Made by a program: the position numbers and the translations under genes. A model generated the notes under the pieces. It searched no databases and was not told the DNA's origin. It saw only the letters and a list, made by a program, of their open reading frames with translations. Positions 18,145-24,997 of a stretch of 64,000 nt of DNA are shown in pieces. Numbering within the stretch: the first letter of the stretch is position 1; the number at the start of each line of letters is the position of its first letter. The stretch comes from Bacillota bacterium (GTDB lineage: Bacteria > Bacillota > Clostridia > DSM-8532), in contig JAEZLR010000027.1 in NCBI GenBank assembly GCA_023415205.1, positions 47,569 to 111,568 of the forward strand, read 5' to 3'.

Positions 18145-18435
18145 TTAGCAGCAGTCGCCGCCGGAACAATCGCAACTGGGTTTGCTTCCGGTAAGCCAGC
18201 CCATAATAACAGCAGAGGCACATCCCACACCGGCATCAACGGTGATGGCGCTTACAGGGCAATTGATAGCACAGGCCCCGCACTCCATACACCCATCCTT
18301 GTTGATGATTTGTGCTTTTTCATGGGTGACACTGAAGACTCCCTGAGGACAAACCTCGGTACATTTTCCGCAGCCGATACACTTTTCATGAGATAGACAT
18401 AGGGTTGCCACATTCTTTAAGTACTTATGTCTCAT
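18145..18435 (-). CDS. hgcB: Mercury methylation ferredoxin HgcB
   Basis: A 96-residue protein with two 4Fe-4S motifs: Cys19-x2-Cys22-x2-Cys25-x3-Cys29-Pro and Cys49-x2-Cys52-x2-Cys55-x3-Cys59-Pro. After these come AGVGCASAVI with Cys72 and a Cys-rich tail containing Cys88, Cys90, Cys95 and Cys96. The ECGACA second cluster, the lone Cys72 and the terminal vicinal Cys pair are hallmarks of HgcB, which reduces the HgcA corrinoid and is thought to bind Hg(II). An ordinary ferredoxin would lack the last two. It has an ideal SD (AAGGAGG) and starts 13 bases after hgcA. HgcA and HgcB together are needed for methylmercury formation in anaerobes. Confidence 0.94.
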   Translation of the reverse strand: MRHKYLKNVATLCLSHEKCIGCGKCTEVCPQGVFSVTHEKAQIINKDGCMECGACAINCPVSAITVDAGVGCASAVIMGWLTGSKPSCDCSGGDCC

Positions 18436-18448
18436 AACGTCCTCCTTC

Positions 18449-19537
18449 TTAAGCCACCAGACTCTTTATCAGCACCAGTATAATCCCTGCGACAGATAAA
18501 AGAGCCATAAGGGGAACTGCTGTTTTCATTTCCTTAATCACGCCCGAAAAGGACGTGTAGGTTGACGAGCCTGTGAAATTCATCGCCAGAAACGCTGATA
18601 GTGACGGTAGAACCAGTAAATAGCCCAGGGCAAGCAGCAGAGGTTCCGGAGCAAACCAACCGTTGAGCCAAGCAAAGCCTGAAGTCCATAGGAGCCCAAC
18701 CAACCAGCCCTTCCACGCGAAGGCTCTCCCGGGGATAAAGGGTAGGAGCACGGGTGTAATAAATGCTCCCGATATTACAGCGCCTAAATAGGCAATAAAA
18801 TCTACAAACCCAAAGGGTCGCGCTGCGAAGAGGTTCATGAGGAACAGTACTCCGAAAACAATCAATGACATTCTTCCGGCATGGACCAGCTCCATAGGTG
18901 TGAGAACCAGTCTATCCCATAATGTAAATTTTACCGTGCGCATTTCTTCGGTAGCCTTGAAGCCCGATTTAAGGAAACCCTTAATATCATCTGCTCTTAC
19001 AGGGCCGTAAACCACTTGAAATCCAGTTCTTTTTTTTACTTCATGGGCGCTCACACCGGGTGCGCCCAACTGGGGCAGCACCAAGGTTCTGTGCTTTACA
19101 ATCTGGGACAGTTCTGTTTTTGATAGGCGTTCTACCAGTTCATCAGTTCCGAAGGTCCCTTTTCCCGCAGCACACCAAACATTGATGCCCTTCGTATCAA
19201 GGATTAGAATCCAACAATTCACCCCTGAAAGTTCTTTTCGCAGGGTATCAAAGGTCAGCTTATAGTTGGCGCTGACCAACACAGGGGACAGCGAATCAGG
19301 CATACCCACGGCGTAAAGCCCTGGTTGGATCCTATAATTCATCCGGCCAATCCCCCATCGTACTCCCCAGTCTCCCAGTATGTCTTTAAAGAGAATATCT
19401 GTTGAAATCACCGGTACGCTCCCTTGTGGTGTCCTGATTTTTCCCGTGACCCATTTTTCACTATTTTCCTCAGGGGCTAGCACTTCCACACCACAGCACC
19501 CCCCAGCCGAACAACAGCAGGATTTCTCTTTATTCAT
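18449..19537 (-). CDS. hgcA: Mercury methylation corrinoid protein HgcA
   Basis: A 362-residue protein. The soluble N-terminal domain (about residues 25-200) binds a corrinoid; its cap-helix motif NVWCAAGKGTFG has Cys122, the proposed lower-axial cobalt ligand. Flanking WGIGRMNYR, LVLPQLGAPGV and VVYGPVRA are also HgcA-typical. The C-terminal half has five predicted transmembrane helices (about 220-360), with NFTGSSTYTS before the last. HgcA transfers a methyl group to Hg(II). The N-terminus adds a Cys cluster (CCCSAGGCC, residues 7-15) that the core does not need. The frame stays open upstream to 19702 inside arsR, but ATG 19537 has an SD (AAAGGATG) and follows the arsR stop by one base. Confidence 0.95.
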   Translation of the reverse strand: MNKEKSCCCSAGGCCGVEVLAPEENSEKWVTGKIRTPQGSVPVISTDILFKDILGDWGVRWGIGRMNYRIQPGLYAVGMPDSLSPVLVSANYKLTFDTLRKELSGVNCWILILDTKGINVWCAAGKGTFGTDELVERLSKTELSQIVKHRTLVLPQLGAPGVSAHEVKKRTGFQVVYGPVRADDIKGFLKSGFKATEEMRTVKFTLWDRLVLTPMELVHAGRMSLIVFGVLFLMNLFAARPFGFVDFIAYLGAVISGAFITPVLLPFIPGRAFAWKGWLVGLLWTSGFAWLNGWFAPEPLLLALGYLLVLPSLSAFLAMNFTGSSTYTSFSGVIKEMKTAVPLMALLSVAGIILVLIKSLVA

Positions 19538-19538
19538 C

Positions 19539-19865
19539 TTAATCACATCCTTTCGAGCAGCCCATATTCCCGTGGCAGATGCAATCTTCCTTTTTAGAGG
19601 TGATGGTACAGAGAAACAGCTTTGCTTTGTTGATACCCTCCGCATCCAGCGAGTAGTAAGTCCATTTTCCTTCATTTCTGCCCTTAACAAGCCCGCTTTC
19701 ACATAGGAGCTTCATATGGTGGGACAGGGTGGATTGGGACATGTTGAATTTCTCCAGAATTCTACAGGCACAAAGCTCACCGCAGGAGAGCATATCTACG
19801 ATCATTGCTCTCTTAGGGTCACCCAGCGCCTTGAAAACTTTTGTATGCTCCTGATAGTTTTCCAT
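19539..19865 (-). CDS. arsR: ArsR/SmtB-family metalloregulator
   Basis: A 108-residue winged-helix repressor. The helix-turn-helix region includes MSQSTLSHHMKLLCESGLV (residues 42-60). ELCAC (residues 30-34) is the As(III)/Sb(III)-sensing motif with Cys32 and Cys34 of the classical ArsR type. A Cys-rich tail (Cys95, Cys97, Cys103, Cys107) extends beyond the usual end and may form a second metal site. It is the first gene of the operon; its stop is one base before the hgcA ATG, implying coupling. The expected control is autorepression, released by a thiophilic metal(loid). Whether Hg(II) or As(III) is the inducer cannot be read from sequence. Confidence 0.92.
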   Translation of the reverse strand: MENYQEHTKVFKALGDPKRAMIVDMLSCGELCACRILEKFNMSQSTLSHHMKLLCESGLVKGRNEGKWTYYSLDAEGINKAKLFLCTITSKKEDCICHGNMGCSKGCD

Positions 19866-19886
19866 AACTGTACCTCAAATCTAAAA

Positions 19887-19930
19887 ATATCGATATGATT
19901 AGTATATGTGTATCATCAAAATAATGTCAA
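19887..19930 (-). promoter_or_regulatory. Promoter and candidate ArsR operator of the arsR-hgcAB-acr3 operon
   Basis: On the minus strand TTGACA (19930-19925) and TATACT (19906-19901) are 18 bases apart. A perfect 10-bp palindrome ATATCGATAT (19887-19896) spans the predicted start site, and ATGAT/ATCAT half-sites (19895-19899 and 19912-19916) flank the -10. AT-rich dyads at this position are typical ArsR operators. Confidence 0.72.
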
Positions 19931-19936
19931 TAAAAA

Positions 19937-20114
19937 TAAAGGGGCTAGCTCAAAACCGTAGATATGCCATGATCTTTAAACCTGATGGCCATCCGAAGCA
20001 GTTGAAGGCTGTAATGGGAGAAGAAAATCAAGCATTAACAACTTCCTGCGACCAGCAAAAAGATTTGAGGATCATGTTATATCCTTAGTTTAACTTTTGA
20101 GGCAGCTCCTTTAA
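19937..20114. repeat. MITE-like repeat, copy A
   Basis: A 178-base non-coding element bounded by imperfect 19-bp terminal inverted repeats: TAAAGGGGCTAGCTCAAAA on the left, and on the right the complement of TAAAGGAGCTGCCTCAAAA. Its interior aligns in reverse orientation with 34236-34613. The clearest shared block is 19 identical bases (20031-20049 here, 34305-34323 there), and TTCAACTGCTTC and near-identical CATATCTAC ends also match. No ORF is plausible inside, so it is a non-autonomous element. It occupies the spacer between the arsR promoter and the purF-like stop. Confidence 0.75.
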
Positions 20115-20131
20115 GGTGGCTAAATGACTTA

Positions 20132-21532
20132 TTATTCTCTTCCGTTCCAGCAATAGGTGCAGACCCTGTCTTCACCTATACCGATGGCTTCGATCATATC
20201 ATGGATATTCTGGTATTTGAGAGAGGAAAAATTAAGGCGCTTACAAATGCAATCCACCATCCCATGGTACTGTTCAGTTGATGGATCACAGTAGGCCTCC
20301 AGGGTTTCAGGCTCCTTCCCCTCTAAATCCAGGATAGCCTGCCTGGCGGCAAGGTCGATCACCGAACGGGAGGTGGAGAAGTTTAAATATTTGCATCCAT
20401 AAACAATGGGCGGGCAGGCCGACCGGATGTGCACCTCTTTGGCATTATTGGAATAGAGCATATCGACTGTTTCTCTCATCTGTGTTCCCCTTACAATGGA
20501 GTCGTCACAAAAGAGCAGACGTTTGTTGGCCACCAGCTCAGGAATGGGCATGAGCTTCATTCGGGCAACAAGGTTGCGGATTTGTTGGTCCTGTGGCATG
20601 AAGCTCCGAGACCATGTGGGGGTGTATTTGATGAAGGGCCGGCCAAAAGGCACCTTGGATTGATTGGAATAACCAATGGCATGGCCTACCCCTGAATCCG
20701 GAACACCGGCAACCATATCAATTTCCACATTGTCATTTTTGGCCATTGACGCCCCGTTTCTATAGCGCATGACCTCTACGTTCACACCCTCGTAGGTGGA
20801 GGAAGGATAGCCATAATACACCCATAAGAAGGAGCACATTTTCATCGGCTTTCTTGCCGGTGCAATAAGTTGAATGCCTTCGGGGGTAAGTAAAACAATT
20901 TCACCGGGCCCCAGCTCATATTCATAGCGATAACCCAGGTTGGTAAAGGTGCAGGATTCAAAGGAAACACAGTAAGTCTCCTCCTTTTTCCCTATCACTA
21001 AAGGAGTTCTTCCCAGACTGTCTCTAGAAGCATAAATACCCTGGGGCGTTAAAAGAAGTATTGAACAAGAGCCCTTAATCATTTCCTGGGCTCTCAACAG
21101 ACCATTTTTAAAGGAATCCTCCCGGTCGATGATGACTGAAACCAACTCAGTAGGATTGATAGTACCATGATTTGTCTCAAGAAAATGAATGTTTTTGTTG
21201 CTGAAGGCCTTTTCAACCAATTCGTCTACATTATTTATTTTTCCTAAGGTACTGATGGCATAATCTCCAAGATGCGAACGAACAGTCAGGGGCTGGGGGT
21301 CGGTATCACTGATACATCCAATGCCCATATTACCACTCATTTTAGCCAGATCAGTCTCAAACTTTGCTCTGAATTGAGCATTTTCTATATTGTGAATGGA
21401 TCGTGCAAAACCTTTGCCGCTCCATATGGCCATACCACCCCTGCTTGTTCCCAAATGGGAATGGTAATCCGTCCCGAAATACACGTCCATAACACAATCT
21501 TGTTTTGAAACAACACCAAACAATCCACCCAT
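20132..21532 (-). CDS. PurF-like amidophosphoribosyltransferase paralogue lacking the nucleophilic Cys
   Basis: A 466-residue protein with an N-terminal Ntn-hydrolase domain (about 1-230) and a C-terminal phosphoribosyltransferase domain whose PRPP loop reads LLFCDDSIVRGT (about 343-354). In true PurF the glutaminase nucleophile is Cys at mature position 1; here the protein starts MGGLFG and has Gly there. HSHLGTSRGGMA and GDYAISTLGKINN keep the glutaminase scaffold. The enzyme should therefore not use glutamine by the normal route, though ammonia-dependent PRPP amination or another role is possible. I recall similar MGGxFG proteins in other Clostridia, also annotated as amidophosphoribosyltransferase. 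The SD GGAGAG is 9 bases before the ATG. No other purine gene is adjacent. Confidence 0.85.
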   Translation of the reverse strand: MGGLFGVVSKQDCVMDVYFGTDYHSHLGTSRGGMAIWSGKGFARSIHNIENAQFRAKFETDLAKMSGNMGIGCISDTDPQPLTVRSHLGDYAISTLGKINNVDELVEKAFSNKNIHFLETNHGTINPTELVSVIIDREDSFKNGLLRAQEMIKGSCSILLLTPQGIYASRDSLGRTPLVIGKKEETYCVSFESCTFTNLGYRYEYELGPGEIVLLTPEGIQLIAPARKPMKMCSFLWVYYGYPSSTYEGVNVEVMRYRNGASMAKNDNVEIDMVAGVPDSGVGHAIGYSNQSKVPFGRPFIKYTPTWSRSFMPQDQQIRNLVARMKLMPIPELVANKRLLFCDDSIVRGTQMRETVDMLYSNNAKEVHIRSACPPIVYGCKYLNFSTSRSVIDLAARQAILDLEGKEPETLEAYCDPSTEQYHGMVDCICKRLNFSSLKYQNIHDMIEAIGIGEDRVCTYCWNGRE

Positions 21533-21716
21533 CTACAATGACTCTCCAAACTCTGTTTATTGTTTTTATCCGTATTACAAAGGCTGCTCCAATCCTAATG
21601 CACATTAATAGGATGGCATTTCTGAGGGCATAATGCAACACTATTTTAAATAGCCACCCTCCTTTTCTTCTCTGACAGGCCTATCAGCCAAGCTCCTTAA
21701 ACCAGGCTGAACATGT

Positions 21717-21762
21717 AAAAAGCCATGAAATTCTGGGCCTGTTAAGCTCAGAATTTCATGGC
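21717..21762 (-). terminator. Terminator of the DUF1846 gene
   Basis: A perfect 14-bp stem (21722-21735 with 21749-21762) runs on the minus strand directly into TTTTT (complement of 21717-21721). It separates the DUF1846 gene from the purF-like gene. The remaining spacer, 21533-21716, contains no gene. Confidence 0.92.
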
Positions 21763-21794
21763 GGCATTTTTGTTAGTTTATCGCTGAATATTGG

Positions 21795-23279
21795 TCAATT
21801 ATGGTAAAGCTTATTGGACTGGTATTGGGGCTCACAGGTGATATTGATGCCTAGCTTTTGGAAGACATTCTCATCCACCCGTGACAGGATAACCGTTGAG
21901 TGGGCTTCACAGCCACGCAGCTTGGGCAACTGCTTCATCGCCAATGCCGCTGTGGGATTGGTGGCGGCACAGATGGAAAGGGCAATCAGTATTTCATCGG
22001 TATGAAGGCGTGGGTTACGGTTGCCCATATGCTTCACCTTGAGAACCTGGATGGGTTCAATAACAATGGGTGAAATCAGGTGAATATCGTGGTGTATCCC
22101 CCCCAATTCCTTTAAGGCATTGAGCAGTAGAGCGGCGGATGCCCCCAGTAAGGAGGTTGTCTTGCCGGTTACCACACGGCCGTCATTCAACTGAAGGGCT
22201 ACTGCGGGCTCCTCGGTAACCTCGGCGCGCTTTAAGGCAGCCTCCACCACAGGACGGTTCTTAGGTGAAACCCCCAGCTTGTTCATTAATAGCTCCAGCC
22301 TGAAAACCTCGGCTTTTTCTGACATTCCTTGGCGTACAGAGCAGCAGGTATTGTAATATCTACGAATGACTTCTTGGGCGGATGCCTTACAAACGGCCTC
22401 ATCATCTATGATGCAATATCCGGCCATATTGACTCCCATATCAGTGGGGCTTTGGTAGGGGGATTTACCGGTAATCTTTTCAAAGATGGCATTGAGCACG
22501 GGAAAAACTTCTATATCCCGGTTATAGTTTACCGTGGAGGTGCCATAGGCCTCCAGATGGAAGGGATCGATCATGTTCACGTCATTGAGATCGGTGGTAG
22601 CCGACTCATAGGCGAGGTTGACAGGATGCTTCAGAGGAAGATTCCAGATGGGGAAGGTCTCAAACTTGGCATACCCCGCTTGAATTCCCCTCTTGTGGTC
22701 ATGATAAAGCTGGGAGAGGCAGGTGGCCATTTTCCCGCTTCCAGGCCCGGGTGCCGTGATAACAATGAGGGAACGGGTGGTTTCAACATAATCATTTCTC
22801 CCATACCCCTCATCACTCACGATTAATGGAATGTTATTGGGATAGTCCTGAATGGGATAATGCTTGAAAACCTTTATCCCAAGGTTGTTTAAACGTTTTT
22901 GGAATAAATCAGCCGTGATTTGTGAGCGATAATGGGTGATCACCACACTTCCCACATAAAGGCCGATATCCCGAAGTGCATCAATGGAACGGAGAACCTC
23001 CAGGTCATAGGTGATGCCAAGGTCACCTCTACGCTTGTTCTTTTCTATATCGTCAGCATTAATGGTTATGACGATCTCTGCCTGATCCTTCAGTTCAAGA
23101 AGCATCCTGACCTTGCTGTCAGGCATAAAGCCCGGGAGAACCCTGGAAGCATGGTAGTCATCAAATAGCTTGCCGCCGAATTCCAAATAAAGCTTGCCGC
23201 CAAATAAAGCAATGCGATCGAGTATTTTCTGGGATTGCATTTGGAGATACTTGTCGTTGTCAAATCCTATTTTATTCAT
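21795..23279 (-). CDS. DUF1846 domain-containing protein
   Basis: A 494-residue protein of the DUF1846 family, found in Firmicutes and of unknown biochemical role. Typical stretches are ALFGGKLYLEFGGKLFDDYHA (in part, about residues 24-44), VITAPGPGSGKMATCLSQLYHD (in part, about 173-195) and PTDMGVNMAGYCI (about 280-292). GPGSGKMAT resembles a nucleotide-binding P-loop, and the family has structural similarity to nucleotide-dependent enzymes, but no substrate is established to my knowledge. It has its own terminator. The 157 bases upstream carry no gene and no clear promoter. Confidence 0.93.
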   Translation of the reverse strand: MNKIGFDNDKYLQMQSQKILDRIALFGGKLYLEFGGKLFDDYHASRVLPGFMPDSKVRMLLELKDQAEIVITINADDIEKNKRRGDLGITYDLEVLRSIDALRDIGLYVGSVVITHYRSQITADLFQKRLNNLGIKVFKHYPIQDYPNNIPLIVSDEGYGRNDYVETTRSLIVITAPGPGSGKMATCLSQLYHDHKRGIQAGYAKFETFPIWNLPLKHPVNLAYESATTDLNDVNMIDPFHLEAYGTSTVNYNRDIEVFPVLNAIFEKITGKSPYQSPTDMGVNMAGYCIIDDEAVCKASAQEVIRRYYNTCCSVRQGMSEKAEVFRLELLMNKLGVSPKNRPVVEAALKRAEVTEEPAVALQLNDGRVVTGKTTSLLGASAALLLNALKELGGIHHDIHLISPIVIEPIQVLKVKHMGNRNPRLHTDEILIALSICAATNPTAALAMKQLPKLRGCEAHSTVILSRVDENVFQKLGINITCEPQYQSNKLYHN

Positions 23280-23436
23280 CGATACGCTCCAATAATATTA
23301 TGTAATGTAGAAATGAACCTTGTCTAAATATGCTTTTTTCCATTACCCACAATAACATAATAGGTGAATTTCCGTCAATGCAAACTCGCTTTTACCACAA
23401 TTTTCTATTCACCGGGACTCGTATGCGATATTTTAT

Positions 23437-24969
23437 TCATATGATGTAGGTTTCCTGGGGTTCGGCTACCCTGATATAGTTTATGTCCACGGAGGTCTTC
23501 AGCATCTCAATAAAGCAGCTTACAATCTTTTGGTCAAACTGCGTCCCGGCCCCCTCCTGCAATTGATGTATCGCAGTATCTAGTTGTAGCTTTGAACGGT
23601 ATCTTCGGTCGGACATCATGGCGTCAAAGGCATCGGCCACCGAAACTATTCTAGCCAAAAGAGGAATTTCCTGATCTTTGAGCCCTTCAGGGTATCCCTT
23701 GCCATCAATACGCTCGTGATGATATTTTACAATGGGAACCACATCCTTGAACATGGAGATGACTGATAGTATCCGAACCCCTTTTAGGGGATGCTTTTTG
23801 ATCTCCTCATATTCCTCAATGCTTAATTTCTCGCTTTTAAAGAGGATATCGTCGGTTATTCCCATCTTCCCCACATCATGAAACAGGCCGGCCACGCGCA
23901 ATAATTCAAGCATATCCTTGCTCAGGTGCAAGGCTTCGCCAATCTTGACACAGTAATAGGAGACCCTGTCCGAATGGCCTCGGGTATATTCATCCTTGGC
24001 ATCAACTACCAACCGGAGGGCTTCTATCGTATCCATATAACGTGTTCTCAATTGGTCATAGGTTCGGTTCAACTCTTCATTCTTCATATTGACCAGGGAG
24101 TGGAGAAAGGCATTGTTCAAAGAGGAGGCGGCCTGCGCCGTATAGATCTCAAGAAGCCTGAACCGCTCGGGTTTGTCCTCTTCCTGGAAGGTCAGACTTT
24201 CAACAAAAATAACACCGATGCATTCGGAAAACTCGTTGATGAGCGGAAGGATGATCCCCCGGGGCAAGGTAATCACTTTTTTGCTCAGCTTAGATTTTCC
24301 AATGCTTTCAAGGAGCTTGGAGTCCAGCATGGGCATAAAATCAGAAATCTCGGTCTTATATCTTCCAATGCCTCTGAAAATACTCTTCCTGGAGTCCTCT
24401 CCATCCAGAATGCTGTCCACCAGAATAAAGGCATCCTCGCTGCCAAAGAAGGGAAGGAGCTCAGCAAGTATCTCTTCAAGGATGTTGCCCAGGGGCTGAA
24501 GCTGATAAATTTTGGGCACCGCTTCAAGAATTTTATTAAGGCCGTCCCGATATTGCTTAATGGTATTCATCATATGGATGGATTTGACCCCGGATTCCAC
24601 AAGAAGCTGAAGCTGCTCAAAGCGGTCGCTTTTTTCGCAATATCCCTGAATATCCAAGGCCTTGATAGTATCCAAGGGCGGGGCAAGGTCTTTATGGCCG
24701 GTTAAAAGTAAAATGTACAGCTCAGAATTAAACTGACGGATCTGCCTGACCACTTCATCCCCATGAATGGGTGCCATCAGATAGTCCAGAATCATCAGGT
24801 CGAAGTGCTCGTTCTTAAGCCTCTCAATAGCCTTAAGGGGCTGTGTGATTCCTTCATAGTAATAGCCGCTTCTTCTTAAGAGAATGGAAAGCGAATCAAT
24901 GATTCCTATTTCATCATCGACGATGAGAATCTTCATTTTGCTTGGCGCAACCGCAACTTTTTTTCTCAT
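23437..24969 (-). CDS. Response regulator with HD-GYP phosphodiesterase output
   Basis: A 510-residue protein with three parts: REC domain (about 12-130, DDE acidic pocket at 18-20 and phosphoacceptor Asp62 in ILDYLMAP), a GAF-like middle region (about 150-300), and an HD-GYP domain (about 310-495, with HSDRVSYY, LFHDVGKMG and HHERIDGKGYP). HD-GYP domains hydrolyse c-di-GMP to pGpG/GMP. It lies 28 bases after the histidine kinase gene and has its own SD (GGAGAG), so the kinase at 24998-26806 is the likely phosphodonor. The output would be enzymatic rather than transcriptional. Last gene of the NRPS-HK-RR operon; no terminator is obvious. Confidence 0.93.
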   Translation of the reverse strand: MRKKVAVAPSKMKILIVDDEIGIIDSLSILLRRSGYYYEGITQPLKAIERLKNEHFDLMILDYLMAPIHGDEVVRQIRQFNSELYILLLTGHKDLAPPLDTIKALDIQGYCEKSDRFEQLQLLVESGVKSIHMMNTIKQYRDGLNKILEAVPKIYQLQPLGNILEEILAELLPFFGSEDAFILVDSILDGEDSRKSIFRGIGRYKTEISDFMPMLDSKLLESIGKSKLSKKVITLPRGIILPLINEFSECIGVIFVESLTFQEEDKPERFRLLEIYTAQAASSLNNAFLHSLVNMKNEELNRTYDQLRTRYMDTIEALRLVVDAKDEYTRGHSDRVSYYCVKIGEALHLSKDMLELLRVAGLFHDVGKMGITDDILFKSEKLSIEEYEEIKKHPLKGVRILSVISMFKDVVPIVKYHHERIDGKGYPEGLKDQEIPLLARIVSVADAFDAMMSDRRYRSKLQLDTAIHQLQEGAGTQFDQKIVSCFIEMLKTSVDINYIRVAEPQETYII

Positions 24970-24997
24970 AAACGTTGCTCTCCTACCTGGGTTCGGG

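Noticed and set aside
18145..18435. Ordinary bacterial 2x4Fe-4S ferredoxin
   Set aside because: The position after hgcA, Cys72 and the terminal Cys pair are specific to HgcB.
19538..19702. N-terminal extension of HgcA by 55 residues
   Set aside because: It overlaps arsR entirely and has no SD; ATG 19537 has one and matches HgcA proteins.
23926..24705. 259-residue plus-strand open frame
   Set aside because: Antisense shadow of the HD-GYP regulator; no SD or recognisable domain.
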